From assembly GCF_030285665.1 (NCBI RefSeq), contig NZ_CP127295.1:6200001-6264000 (forward strand): a DNA stretch of 64,000 nt. Direction: 5' to 3'. Numbering within the stretch: the first letter of the stretch is position 1; each line of letters opens with the position of its first letter. Shown one piece after another: positions 16,233 to 24,690 of the stretch. Source of the stretch: Amycolatopsis mongoliensis (lineage in GTDB: Bacteria; Actinomycetota; Actinomycetes; Mycobacteriales; Pseudonocardiaceae). Made by a program: the position numbers and the translations under genes. The notes under the pieces were generated by a model, which saw only the letters and a program-made list of their open reading frames with translations, did not search any database and was not told the origin of the DNA.

Positions 16233-17438
16233 ATGACTTACGCAGCGGTCCTGGCCGACACCACTTTCCGGGCCTTGTTCGCCACCCGCACCTTCGCGAT
16301 CGCCGCCGACACGGTGCGCATGGTGGCCCTGTCGGCACTGGTGTTCTCCAGTACCGGATCGACGCTGCTGGCCGCCGTGGCGTACGGGATCGGGTTCCTC
16401 CCGCAGCTGCTCGGCGGCAGCCTGCTCGGCGCGGTCGCGGACCTGCTGCCACCGCGGCGACTGCTCACCCTCGGGTACGCCGTTCAGTTCGGCAGCGGGC
16501 TCACGCTGGCGCTGGCGCACCTGCCGGTGTGGCCGAGCCTTGCGCTTGTCGCCGCCGTCTCGATGGTGACGCCCTTGCTCAACGGCGCTGTCGGCCGGGT
16601 GGTGGCGGACGTGCTCAGCGGCGAAAGCTATGTGCTCGGCCGATCGCTGCTCAGCCTGGCCTTGTCGGTGGCGCAGCTGGCCGGCATGGCCGGCGCCGGC
16701 GCGGCCATCGCCGCACTCGGCGCGCGCCACGCCTTGCTGATCACCGCTGCCCTGCACCTCATCGCGGCCGCCTGGGTGCGGCTTCGGCTCCCTGCCCTGC
16801 CGGTTCCGGCCGGGGAACCCGGGGCGCCGAGCATCGTGCGACGCAGCTGGGCGGGGAACGGGCAGCTGCTGCGCGGCCGCACGACGAGAACGCTGTTCCT
16901 CGCCCAGTGGATTCCGCCGGCCTGCGTCACCGCGGCCGAAAGCCTGCTGGTGCCTTACGTTGCCGTGCGCGGCTTGCCCGCCGAAACGGGTGGCCTGCTG
17001 CTGGCGTGTTTGCCGGTCGGGATGCTGCTCGGCAGCCTGCTGCTCGGCCGAACCGCCGGGCCGGCGCTGCGCCGCAGGCTGCTGGTGCCGACCATGGCGG
17101 TCGTGGGCCTGCCGTTGCTCGGGTTCGCGGTGCCCGGCCTGCCGGTCTGGGGGTGCGGGGCACTGCTGGTCCTCGCCGGCGGCGGGTTCTCCTACGAGCT
17201 GGGGATCCAGCAGCGGTTTCGCGACGTCGTCCCGGTGAGTGCCCGAGGTCAGGCGTTCAGCCTGCTGACCACAGGACTGATGGCCGCACAGGGCATCAGC
17301 CCGGCTATCGCCGGCGCCCTGGCCGGCTTCGTCCCGGTGGTGGACGTGATTGCACTGTGCGGCGCCGTATCGGTGCTGGCGGCCGTGCGGTTCCGGTTGC
17401 GTGCCGCGGAGGTGATGGGCCGGCTCACGCCGCCATGA
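16233..17438 (+). CDS. MFS exporter
   Basis: A 401-aa major facilitator with about 12 hydrophobic helices, two halves joined by a basic loop near residue 205. It resembles drug-type MFS exporters that accompany DUF5937 regulators. The frame is open far upstream inside the regulator gene, but ATG 16233 gives the natural start MTYAAVLADTTFRALFATR. It is probably induced when the divergent regulator releases the TTACGC...GCGTAA site. The substrate is unknown; a drug-resistance role is inference. Confidence 0.85.
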   Translation: MTYAAVLADTTFRALFATRTFAIAADTVRMVALSALVFSSTGSTLLAAVAYGIGFLPQLLGGSLLGAVADLLPPRRLLTLGYAVQFGSGLTLALAHLPVWPSLALVAAVSMVTPLLNGAVGRVVADVLSGESYVLGRSLLSLALSVAQLAGMAGAGAAIAALGARHALLITAALHLIAAAWVRLRLPALPVPAGEPGAPSIVRRSWAGNGQLLRGRTTRTLFLAQWIPPACVTAAESLLVPYVAVRGLPAETGGLLLACLPVGMLLGSLLLGRTAGPALRRRLLVPTMAVVGLPLLGFAVPGLPVWGCGALLVLAGGGFSYELGIQQRFRDVVPVSARGQAFSLLTTGLMAAQGISPAIAGALAGFVPVVDVIALCGAVSVLAAVRFRLRAAEVMGRLTPP

Positions 17439-17514
17439 CGGACGTCTCGGCGCCGTGAAGTTCGGCTAGGGCGTCTCCCGTGAATAGTTGAGCTGGCCTC
17501 TGGTAGGCGTGCCG

Positions 17515-17760
17515 GGATCACTGTGGACCAAAAGGACGGCACCCACCAGCATGCCGCCGGGGCCGGAAAAGGGGGATGCAGCGACGACGTCGGAGGACTC
17601 GACCGGTCCTGCGGCGGCTGAGCACCGAAATCCACCTCGCCGTCGACGGACGAGGCCAGTCGATGTCGTTCCTGATCACCCAGGGCCAGGTGGGCGACGA
17701 CCCACAGCTGGTTCCGCTGGTTGATGGCATCAAGGCCCAGCTGCTGAGCCGGTTCAGGCA
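17515..17760 (+). pseudogene. Remnant of an IS5-family transposase
   Basis: Two frames together read like the middle of IS5-family transposases. VDQKDGTHQHAAGAGKGG comes first, where intact copies have VDSTxxRAHQHAAGA. After a shift comes TEIHLAVDGRGQ, then ITQGQVGDDPQLVPLVDGI. Start, catalytic ends and terminal repeats are gone, and the remnant runs into the 3' end of the GntR gene. It marks an old insertion and later deletion at this spot. Confidence 0.8.
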
Positions 17761-18467
17761 GGGTGACTGCCGCGCTTCCCCAGGGCGGCCAGGTCCAGGC
17801 CGGAAATCCGTTCGAGCAGCTCGCTCTCGTTCTCGGCGAGGTGTGCGCCGACCGCGGCTCGGGTGCGTCCTGCGTCCTGCGCGCGGACGGCGTCGAGGAT
17901 GGTGGTGTGGATGCGCTCGCGGCGGTCGCGTTCGCTGGAGGCGATGGCGGCGAAGTCGTAGACGAGTCGTGTGTACCGTTCGGCGGCGGCCCAGAGCTGT
18001 TCGAGGGTGCGCAGGTCCCACGCCGAGGCGGCGGGTTCGATCAGCGTGCGGTGGAACCGCTGGTGAGCCTGCCAGACTTCCTCGGGGTCGTCGTCTTCGA
18101 ACCGGGCGATCAGCTCGGCGAGGCCGCGGACGTGGCCAGGCGGATTGAGTGTCGCCGAACGGGCGGCGAGTTCGGGTTCGATCATCTTGCGCAGCCCGTA
18201 GATCCCGGAGACGTCGGCAACGGACAGGGGCACGACCACGGCGCTGCGAGCGTGCTGAAGCTCGATGAGTCCCTGGCCTTCCAGCCGCCGCAGCGCTTCC
18301 CGGACCGGGATGTGGCTGAGGCCCATCTGGCGGGCCAGTTCGGCCACCGAGAAGCGCGCTCCGGGAGCGAGGACGCCGCGCAAGATCGAGGACCGGACCT
18401 CGACGGTGACCAGGTCGACCGCCGAAACCTGGTGTCCGGTCACCGGCTTGAACGCTTGGTCGGCCAC
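17754..18467 (-). CDS. GntR-family (FadR/FCD) regulator
   Basis: A 237-aa regulator: N-terminal winged helix (VEVRSSILRGVLAPGARF, then LSHIPVREALRRLEGQGLIE) and a C-terminal all-helical FCD ligand domain, which in the family binds a small carboxylate, often through a metal held by Asp/His residues. It diverges from the amidohydrolase operon. The identical 12-mer TATATCGTAGCG lies near each start, so it probably senses a substrate or product of that pathway. Its 3' end overlaps the IS5 remnant by a few bases. Confidence 0.9.
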   Translation of the reverse strand: MADQAFKPVTGHQVSAVDLVTVEVRSSILRGVLAPGARFSVAELARQMGLSHIPVREALRRLEGQGLIELQHARSAVVVPLSVADVSGIYGLRKMIEPELAARSATLNPPGHVRGLAELIARFEDDDPEEVWQAHQRFHRTLIEPAASAWDLRTLEQLWAAAERYTRLVYDFAAIASSERDRRERIHTTILDAVRAQDAGRTRAAVGAHLAENESELLERISGLDLAALGKRGSHPA

Positions 18468-18512
18468 GTGATCCTCCTGTTCGAAGTACGGTCGGCACCC
18501 CTCCGCCGCCTG

Positions 18513-18659
18513 CGCTATATCGTAGCGTCCTTACTTTCTGTGATCGATCTGCCTCCATCGGTCGATTTGCCCTGATTGAAGGCCTTCCTTTCGCTGGAAG
18601 CTTGTGTCTTCGCTCACCGTATGTCAGGCTGCCGCAACAAGCTATCGTATATCGTAGCG
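18513..18659. promoter_or_regulatory. Paired GntR operators for the catabolic operon
   Basis: CGCTA-TATCG-TAGCG (18513-18527) is a perfect inverted repeat. Its half TATATCGTAGCG recurs exactly at 18648-18659 inside a second dyad GCTA...TAGC (18641-18658), just before the amidohydrolase. Two copies 132 bases apart allow looping control of both promoters by the GntR protein. Confidence 0.65.
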
Positions 18660-18688
18660 AGATGTTGGCTCGCAGGAAGCAGGCAACG

Positions 18689-20070
18689 ATGCCGCAGCGC
18701 CGAGTGTTGATTCGAGGCGGTTCCCTCGTCTCGATGGACCCCGCGGTCGGAGACCTGACTGGTGACGTGCTGATCGAAGATGACGTGATCGCGGCGATCG
18801 GCCCCGAGCTGACGGTGGCCGAAGCAGCGGCAGAAGTCATCGACGCCAGCGGCTACATCGTGATCCCGGGGATGATCGACACCCACCGGCACCTCTACCA
18901 GAACCTGTTGCGAGGCTTGGGATCGGACTGGTCGCTGTTCCAGTACTGCGTGGCCATGTTCGGCACGCTGGGCCCGAACTTCACCGCCGAGGACATGCAC
19001 CTCGGCAACCGCCTCGGCTCACTCGACGCGCTGGACTCGGGGGTGACGGGGGTCTTCGACTGGTCGCACAACCAGCTCACCCCGGCCCACACCGACGCGC
19101 TCGTCGAGGGGATCGAGTCCGCCGGCATCCGGGCGCAGTTCGGCTACGGCGGTTCGATGAAGCAATACGTGGAGTGCCTCGCCCCACCCTTCCGCAGCAC
19201 CGCCCACACCGACGCGGCCGAGGTGCGGCGGCTGCGTGACCGCTTCCCGTCGGACACCGGCCTGATCACGCTGGGACTGGCTGCCCGCGGTCCCGACCTG
19301 TCGGTCATGGACGTGGTCAAGGCGGACTGGGCGCTGGCGCGAGAGCTCGGCATCCGGATCAACATCCACCTCGGGCAGGGCATCTTCCCCGGCCGGCCCG
19401 CCGTCGCGCCCCTGCTCGACGCCGGTCTGCTGGGCAACGACCTGACGTTCGGTCACTGCAACCTGCTCACCGACGAGGAGATGAAGGTGATGGCCGACCA
19501 CGGCGTCACCGCGACCGTCACGCCCGAAGACGAGGCGAACATGGGCCACGGCTTCCCCCGATCACCCGGCTGATGAAGGCCGGAGTGGTGCCGAACATCG
19601 GGGTGGACACGTGCATCGCGGTCGGCGGCGACCAGTTCACCGCGATGCGATTCGCCCTGGGCGTGCCGCGATCCCAGCACAACGGTGCTCAGCTCGAAGC
19701 GGGGGAGAACCCGTGGGACCTGCAACTGTCGGCACGGGACGTGCTGGGCATGGCCACGATCGAGGGCGCCCGCGCACTGGGCCAGGCCGACCGGCTCGGC
19801 AGCCTCACGCCGGGAAAACAGGCCGATCTGGTGCTGATCAACACGGCCGACGTGTCGATGACCCCGGTTCTCGATCCCGTTGCCGCCGTCGTGCACCACG
19901 CCGGCCGCAGCACCGTGAGCGACGTCTTCGTCGCCGGCAACCGGGTGAAGAAGGACGGCCGCCTGGTCGGGGTGGACGTCGCCGAGCTGCACCGCTCTGC
20001 CTCCGCCGCGGCGCAGGGCATTCTCGCCCGTTCGGGCGTCCAGGCCGGCTGGAAGCCGCCGGCCGCCTGA
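18689..20070 (+). pseudogene. Amidohydrolase (ATZ/TRZ type), split by a one-base frameshift
   Basis: Joined, the two frames make one 460-aa metal-dependent amidohydrolase of the chlorohydrolase/deaminase type. Visible are the HxH motif DTHRHLYQNLLRG, later His ligands in NIHLGQG and FGHCNLL, MGHGFP, and the Asp in NIGVDTCIAVGGDQF. The first frame stops at 19573. The second runs on to 20070 and reads PITRLMKAG upstream of its ATG. One extra C in the run of five C at 19555-19559 would restore the frame. ATG 18689 is used, with AGGAAG upstream; ATG 18662 is possible. It heads the GntR-controlled operon. Confidence 0.85.
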
Positions 20071-20099
20071 CCCCCCGAGCCGATTCCAGGAGGACTCTC

Positions 20100-20531
20100 G
20101 TGAGCAACGCAGCTCTTACCGCGGTCAAGGCCTGGTACAGCGCCATCTCCGAGCGCGACTGGACGACGTTGCGGAGCCTCGTCGATCCGGAGATGGAATT
20201 CGTCGTCGCCGACGGCTTCCCCGCCGGCGGCCGTTACGTCGGCCCCGAGCAGATCTTCGACACCTTCTTCCCCGCCTCGTTCGCCTCGTGGAGCGCCATC
20301 CTCCCCGAGGTCGACGAGATCTTCGCGGTAGCCGGGGAGAACGTCGTCGTGCGCGGCCGCTACGTCGGCCGCACCAAGGTCACTGATACCCCGTTCGACG
20401 TGCCGTTCGCCCACCTGTGGCGAGCCCGGGACGGCAAACTCGTCGGGCTCCGGCAGTACATCGACACCGCGGTGCTGCGCGACGCGATCGAGGGCCGCGC
20501 CGCCGTCATGCCGACGAAAACCGTCCCCTGA
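20100..20531 (+). CDS. SnoaL-like (NTF2-fold) protein
   Basis: A 143-aa cone-shaped NTF2-like protein of the SnoaL type: VKAWYSAISERDWTTLRSLV at the start, a central EMEFVVADG strand and a VVVRGRYVGRT sheet edge. Such proteins isomerise, hydrate or cyclise small substrates, or simply bind them. GTG 20100 has AGGAGG six bases before it. It lies 29 bases after the amidohydrolase and is followed by a second SnoaL-like gene, so the pair may handle successive intermediates. Confidence 0.8.
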   Translation: MSNAALTAVKAWYSAISERDWTTLRSLVDPEMEFVVADGFPAGGRYVGPEQIFDTFFPASFASWSAILPEVDEIFAVAGENVVVRGRYVGRTKVTDTPFDVPFAHLWRARDGKLVGLRQYIDTAVLRDAIEGRAAVMPTKTVP

Positions 20532-20578
20532 GGACAGTCAACCCGTAACCGCAGTACCCCTGCACGAAGGAAACAATC

Positions 20579-21064
20579 ATGTCCCAGACCGACGAACTGA
20601 CGCGCGAGCAGATCATCGCGCGCAACCTCGCCGCCGTGGAAGTGCACTTCCACAACGAAAATCCCGAGGGAATCGACCAGGCAGTCGGCGTCTACACCGA
20701 CGACATCGTATGGGAGGTACCGGCCCGCGGCCTGGTCCTGCGCGACCGGGAAACGGTGAAGAGCGAGTACCTGCAGATCTTCGAAGCCATGAAGGTCCAC
20801 AAGATCACCAACTTGCACCGCTTCGCGAACGAGGAGTGGGTGTTCGACGACAGCATCTTCGAAGTCACGCTGCTGACCGACGGCTTCCGCAACTGCCCGT
20901 TCCCCGCCGGAACTCGGTGCAGCATCCGGCTCGTGCACGCGTTCCAGTGCCGTGACGGCAAGATCTGCCGGGAGAACGGGTACGAGATCTGGCGCCGCGC
21001 CGACGACACCCTTCGCGTCCGCGACGACATCCCCGCGACCGCGACCGTCGAGGAGTTCCACTGA
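20579..21064 (+). CDS. SnoaL-like (NTF2-fold) protein
   Basis: A 161-aa NTF2-like protein: a long first helix (EQIIARNLAAVEVHFHNENP), then DDIVWEVPARG with the acidic/aromatic pocket residues usual for SnoaL/polyketide cyclase-like folds. ATG 20579 follows GAAGGAAAC. Only fold-level similarity to the preceding gene is apparent. Its stop overlaps the ATG of the next gene by one base (TGATG), so the two are coupled. The reaction is unknown. Confidence 0.8.
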   Translation: MSQTDELTREQIIARNLAAVEVHFHNENPEGIDQAVGVYTDDIVWEVPARGLVLRDRETVKSEYLQIFEAMKVHKITNLHRFANEEWVFDDSIFEVTLLTDGFRNCPFPAGTRCSIRLVHAFQCRDGKICRENGYEIWRRADDTLRVRDDIPATATVEEFH

Positions 21065-21951
21065 TGACTGTGCTGCTCCTGGGGGCCACGGGCACCATCG
21101 GCCCGTACGTGGTCGCCGGCCTGCAAAGCCGTAACGCCGACATCCGGGTCCTGTCGCGCGACGTCACCAGGGCGCACAGCGTCCTGGGCCCGGACGTCGA
21201 CATCCGGGAGGGCGATTCGGGTGACGACGACACCATCGCCGCCGCCGCGAAGGGAGTCGACTCGGTTTTCCTGCTGAGCGAGCACTCCCACGACATGACC
21301 GACCTGCAGCTGCGGGTGATCCGCGCGCTGCGGCGCCTGGGGCCGAGGATCGTGAAGCTGTCCGGAACCAGCTCCGCGATCAACCCCGACGGTCCCTACA
21401 CCTGCCGCCAGCACTGGGAGATCGAACAGGTCCTCGCCGCGAGTGGTCAGCCCTGGTCGGTGATCCGGCCCAACGCGTTCATGCAGACCTTGATCGACGG
21501 CATCATGCTGCCCGCGGTCCGGGCGAGCGGGGCCATCCCCAATGCGATCGGCAACGCGGGGATCAGCCTGATCGACGGCCGCGACATCGGCGAGGTGTGT
21601 GCCGAAGTGCTGCTCGACTCCGCCTGGCACCACCAGACGCTGGTGCTGACCGGACCCCGCGCGGTGACCTTCGCCGAGATCGCCGCCCTGGTGAGCAAGG
21701 AGAGCGGCCGCGAGGTCGGCACCACCGAAATCACTCCTGCGGACGTACGCGAGAACCTGCTCTCCCGCGGGATGGCGCGCTGGGAGGCCGAGCACTTCGA
21801 GGAGATGTACCAGATTTTCCGCAACGGTGAATCCGAATTCGTCACCGGCGACGTCGAGCGCGTGCTCGGCCGGCCCCCGCGGACCGTCGAGGACTACCTG
21901 CACGAGCATCGCGACACACTGCTTCCCGCGGCGGCGGCGGGCGGCCGATGA
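21064..21951 (+). CDS. NmrA-like NAD(P)-binding protein
   Basis: A 295-aa atypical short-chain dehydrogenase of the NmrA/isoflavone reductase type: LLLGATGTIGPYVVAGL is the GxxGxxG cofactor loop, VKLSGTSSAINP follows the sixth strand, and VIRPNAFMQTL is the usual family segment. No clear Tyr-x3-Lys pair is visible, so it could be a reductase or a redox-sensing binder. It is coupled to the SnoaL-like gene before it and overlaps the hydrolase after it (ATGA at 21948). Confidence 0.85.
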   Translation: MTVLLLGATGTIGPYVVAGLQSRNADIRVLSRDVTRAHSVLGPDVDIREGDSGDDDTIAAAAKGVDSVFLLSEHSHDMTDLQLRVIRALRRLGPRIVKLSGTSSAINPDGPYTCRQHWEIEQVLAASGQPWSVIRPNAFMQTLIDGIMLPAVRASGAIPNAIGNAGISLIDGRDIGEVCAEVLLDSAWHHQTLVLTGPRAVTFAEIAALVSKESGREVGTTEITPADVRENLLSRGMARWEAEHFEEMYQIFRNGESEFVTGDVERVLGRPPRTVEDYLHEHRDTLLPAAAAGGR

Positions 21952-22892
21952 GGCTGGCCAGCGCCGGCGGGCGCCTGCAGCTGCAGGAGGGAACCGAACT
22001 GGTCGACGTCGCCACGGCAAGCGGCGACCGGTTCCCGGCGGACCCGCAAGCGATCTACCCGCGGTGGGACGAGTTCCGCGACTGGGCCGCCGGTCGCGCA
22101 CCCGCTCGTGGGCCGATCGCGCCGCCGGCCCAGGCCGGCGCGCCGGCTCCCCGGCCGGGACAGAGCGTCGGGATCGGGGTCAACTACGCCGACCACGCTG
22201 CTGAAGCGGCGATCGACCTTCCGACGGTACCGGTGGTGTTCCCCAAGTTCAGCTCCTGCATCGCCGACCCGTCGGCGCCGCTCGCGCTCTCCGGCGACAG
22301 CGTCGACTGGGAGGTCGAACTGGTCGTCGTGATCGGCCGCACCGCACGCCGCGTGGACGAGACCGATGCGTGGAGCCACGTCGCCGGGCTGACGATCGGG
22401 CAGGACATCAGCGACCGCGTCCTGCAGTTCACCGGCCCGGCGCCGCAGCAGTTCGGAATCGGGAAGTCGCTGCCGGGCTTCGGCCCCATCGGGCCCTGGC
22501 TGGTGACCCCCGATGAGCTAGCCGATCCGGACGACCTGGAGATCACCTGTCGGCTCAACGGGGAGATCGTGCAGCAATCGCGCACCAAGCACCTGATCTT
22601 CGGCGTCCCGGACCTCGTCGCGTACCTGTCCCGGCAGCTCACCCTCAATCCCGGCGACGTGATCTTCACCGGGACTCCGGCCGGGGTCGGATATGGCCGT
22701 AACCCCGCCGTTTACCTGCGACCCGGCGACGAACTGGTCAGCTGCATCGAGGGCTTGGGCGAGCTCGTGACGCAGGTCGGGCCGATCCGGAAAGGACTTC
22801 CCAATGGGGATTGTCAAGTCACGCAGCCGCCGGGATCGGAGGTGAAGCGTGGTAGCGGCAGTCGTCGCGGAGCATGGCCCACAAGACGTTGA
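21948..22892 (+). CDS. Fumarylacetoacetate hydrolase-family protein, C-terminus altered by IS
   Basis: A 314-aa FAH-fold protein: SVGIGVNYADHAAE, PVVFPKFSSC, the metal-binding WEVELVVVIG with its Glu pair, the Asp in IGQDISDR, and PGDVIFTGTPAGVGYG. Members hydrolyse or decarboxylate acylpyruvates and related diketo acids. The natural end should lie shortly after CIEGLGELVTQVGPIRKG. The last 25-30 residues (QPPGSEVKRGSG onward) are encoded by the IS110-family element, so the native stop was lost or displaced. The core is intact and may still work. Confidence 0.85.
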   Translation: MRLASAGGRLQLQEGTELVDVATASGDRFPADPQAIYPRWDEFRDWAAGRAPARGPIAPPAQAGAPAPRPGQSVGIGVNYADHAAEAAIDLPTVPVVFPKFSSCIADPSAPLALSGDSVDWEVELVVVIGRTARRVDETDAWSHVAGLTIGQDISDRVLQFTGPAPQQFGIGKSLPGFGPIGPWLVTPDELADPDDLEITCRLNGEIVQQSRTKHLIFGVPDLVAYLSRQLTLNPGDVIFTGTPAGVGYGRNPAVYLRPGDELVSCIEGLGELVTQVGPIRKGLPNGDCQVTQPPGSEVKRGSGSRRGAWPTRR

Positions 22893-24021
22893 GGCGTCGG
22901 CGGGCGAGGCAGAGCAGCGCCTGCTCGTGTCGTTTGCCCTCAGCTCGTTTGCGCTGGTAGTAGGCCTTCGAGGCGGGACAGGCCGGCAGGCTGGCCATGG
23001 CGGCAAGGTAACAGGATCGCAGCAGGCCGCGGTGGTAGCGGCGAGGCCGTCGCAGGTTGCCGCGGATGCGGCCGGAGTCGCGGGGCACGGGCGCGAGACC
23101 GGCGTAGCCGGCGAGACGGTCGACCGAGCCGAACGCGCTCATGTCGCCGCCGGTGGCGGCGAGGAACTCCGCAGCAAGAGTCGGCCCGAAGCCGGGCAGG
23201 GTGAGCATCACCTCGGCGTGGCGGTGCCGGCGAAACCGCTCTTCGATCATCGCGTCGATCTCGGCGATTTCGGTGTTGAGCGCGATCACCCCCTTGGCCA
23301 GCCGTTCGACCATCGCCGCGGCCAGTTTCTGTCCGGGCAACGTGGTCTGCTGCGCGGCGGCGGCCTCGATCGCCAGATGCGCGACGATGTCGGCGTTGCG
23401 GGCCTTGCGGTGGCGCAGCCAGTGGGCCAAGCGCTGCTCGCCCAGCCTGCGGATCGCGTCGGGGGTCTGGTAGCCGGTGAGCAGCAGCAGATGTCCTTTG
23501 CGGGACAGGTCAAGGCTGCGTTCCAGCGCGGGGAAGTATTCCAGCAACTGGTGCCGGATCCGGTTGATCTGGCGGGTGCGGTCGCAGATCAGGTCGGTGC
23601 GCCGGTTGGTCAGGGTCCGCAAGTCGACGGCGATCTCGTCCCCGGCCCGCAGTGGCCCGAGATCGCGGCGGATCCGGGCCTGGTCGGCAATGACGAACGC
23701 ATCCTTGGCGTCGGTTTTGCCTTCGCCCCGGTAGGTTCCGGCGGCGCGGTGGACTTTCAGCCCGGTGATGTAGACCAGCGGCTGGTCGTGGTTGACCAGC
23801 AACCCGATCAGCAGCGCCGCACCGCCGCAGTTCAGATCGATCGCCCACAGCGCATCGGCGTCGATCGCGAGAACGTCAGCGATCAAGGCCAGCAGGTCGG
23901 TTTCGTCATTGCGGACCCGCCGCGACAGCAGCCGCACACCGCTGTCGTCGATCACCACGCAGTGGTGGTGTTCCTTGCCGATGTCCACGCCGGCCCAGAT
24001 CCGGGGCACGACCACCTCCAT
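22819..24021 (-). CDS. IS110-family transposase (DEDD recombinase)
   Basis: A 400-aa transposase: the N-terminal RuvC-like DEDD domain has WAGVDIGKEHHH (first Asp) and GKTDAKDAFVIADQAR (later Asp pair), with the Glu/Asp position around AIDLNCGG. The C-terminal Transposase_20 domain has LTLPGFGPTLAAEFLAATG and the Ser-bearing CPASKAYYQRKRAEGK. The frame is open much further upstream, but ATG 24021 gives the expected family start MEVVVPRIWAGVDIGK. It is full length and intact, so the element may be active. Family knowledge: these enzymes are guided by a bridge RNA made from the element's non-coding end. Confidence 0.93.
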   Translation of the reverse strand: MEVVVPRIWAGVDIGKEHHHCVVIDDSGVRLLSRRVRNDETDLLALIADVLAIDADALWAIDLNCGGAALLIGLLVNHDQPLVYITGLKVHRAAGTYRGEGKTDAKDAFVIADQARIRRDLGPLRAGDEIAVDLRTLTNRRTDLICDRTRQINRIRHQLLEYFPALERSLDLSRKGHLLLLTGYQTPDAIRRLGEQRLAHWLRHRKARNADIVAHLAIEAAAAQQTTLPGQKLAAAMVERLAKGVIALNTEIAEIDAMIEERFRRHRHAEVMLTLPGFGPTLAAEFLAATGGDMSAFGSVDRLAGYAGLAPVPRDSGRIRGNLRRPRRYHRGLLRSCYLAAMASLPACPASKAYYQRKRAEGKRHEQALLCLARRRLNVLWAMLRDDCRYHASPPIPAAA

Positions 24022-24244
24022 CACTTGAGCTCCGCAGTTCACCCACAGACGACCACGCCGACGCTGTCCTACACAGCGATCCCATCGCATATCCCAATCA
24101 GCGGTCGTGCCGTCACGGGAGCCCAGGCGGCCAAGTCCTTTCAGCCTTAACACCGGCGTGAGCATGAAAGCCATACCTGAGCCCCAGGGCCCACCGATCC
24201 TACGAATGACCAGTTCAGACCCAACAAAGAAGGTAGGACAGTTG
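24022..24244 (-). ncRNA. Possible bridge-RNA region of the IS110-family element
   Basis: The 223 bases upstream of the transposase carry no gene and hold several dyads, as expected for the bridge RNA of IS110-type elements. On the transposase strand it contains GAAAGGACTT (complement of 24133-24142), identical to ten bases of the chromosomal flank just outside the far end (22790-22799). In the bridge-RNA model that is what a right-target guide pairing with the opposite strand should look like. I could not fold it or find a matching left guide. Confidence 0.4.
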
Positions 24245-24246
24245 CA

Positions 24247-24690
24247 ATGAGCGGGTCTTCCTGCCTGCCCTGCGAAATGGAGCACGCGGAAGAAGCGGCG
24301 GTCGTGTTCCGCGACGACCTGTGGGCGTGCGAAGTCGTGCCCGGGTTCGACGTCCCGGGCTGGTTCGTCCTGCGGGTCCGCCGGCACGCGCTGCGGATCG
24401 GCGGCCTCACCGAACGCGAGCTGGCGACCTACGGCCGCCGCCTGCGCGACCTCGTCGATTCCGTCACCGAGGTGACCTGCGCGCCGGCCACCTACACGCT
24501 GGTCTTCGGTGAAGCCAACCCGCACTTCCACGCCCTGATCGCCGCCCGCGGCGACGACGTTCCCGAAGACCGCAGGATGGCCGGAATCCTGCGCCAGCGC
24601 GAGGACCGGCGCGACCGCGAACGGGCGCTGGCGCTGGTGCCCGCGGTCGCACGCGCCTACCACCGCCGGGCCCTCGTGGAGTCGAAGTGA
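24247..24690 (+). CDS. HIT-like protein with N-terminal CxxC
   Basis: A 147-aa histidine-triad-like protein: Cys-Leu-Pro-Cys near the N-terminus (zinc-type pair), a central beta sheet, and VFGEANPHFHALIAARG with the His-x-His of the HIT motif. HIT enzymes hydrolyse nucleotidyl-phosphoramidates or mixed anhydrides. Next to an acyl-CoA ligase it could clear aberrant acyl-adenylates (inference). Its ATG lies at the IS110 border, so its original translation signal has been moved away. The stop overlaps the ligase start (ATGA). Confidence 0.75.
   Translation: MSGSSCLPCEMEHAEEAAVVFRDDLWACEVVPGFDVPGWFVLRVRRHALRIGGLTERELATYGRRLRDLVDSVTEVTCAPATYTLVFGEANPHFHALIAARGDDVPEDRRMAGILRQREDRRDRERALALVPAVARAYHRRALVESK

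Larger units (their letters stand above)
22807..24244 (-). mobile_element. IS110-family insertion element
   Basis: About 1.44 kb inserted between the hydrolase and HIT genes of one operon. CAATG occurs on both sides (22802-22806 and 24245-24249), which I use as provisional borders; IS110 elements often lack clear terminal repeats, so the ends are uncertain by some bases. The left border lies eight bases after AAAGGA (22791-22796), the likely native Shine-Dalgarno of the HIT gene. The right end supplies AGGTAGGA as a substitute. Confidence 0.75.

Noticed and set aside
16233..17438. Longer MFS start reading from 15357
   Set aside because: The added N-terminus overlaps the divergent regulator gene antisense and is Arg/Ala/Pro-rich; ATG 16233 fits the family and the operator position.
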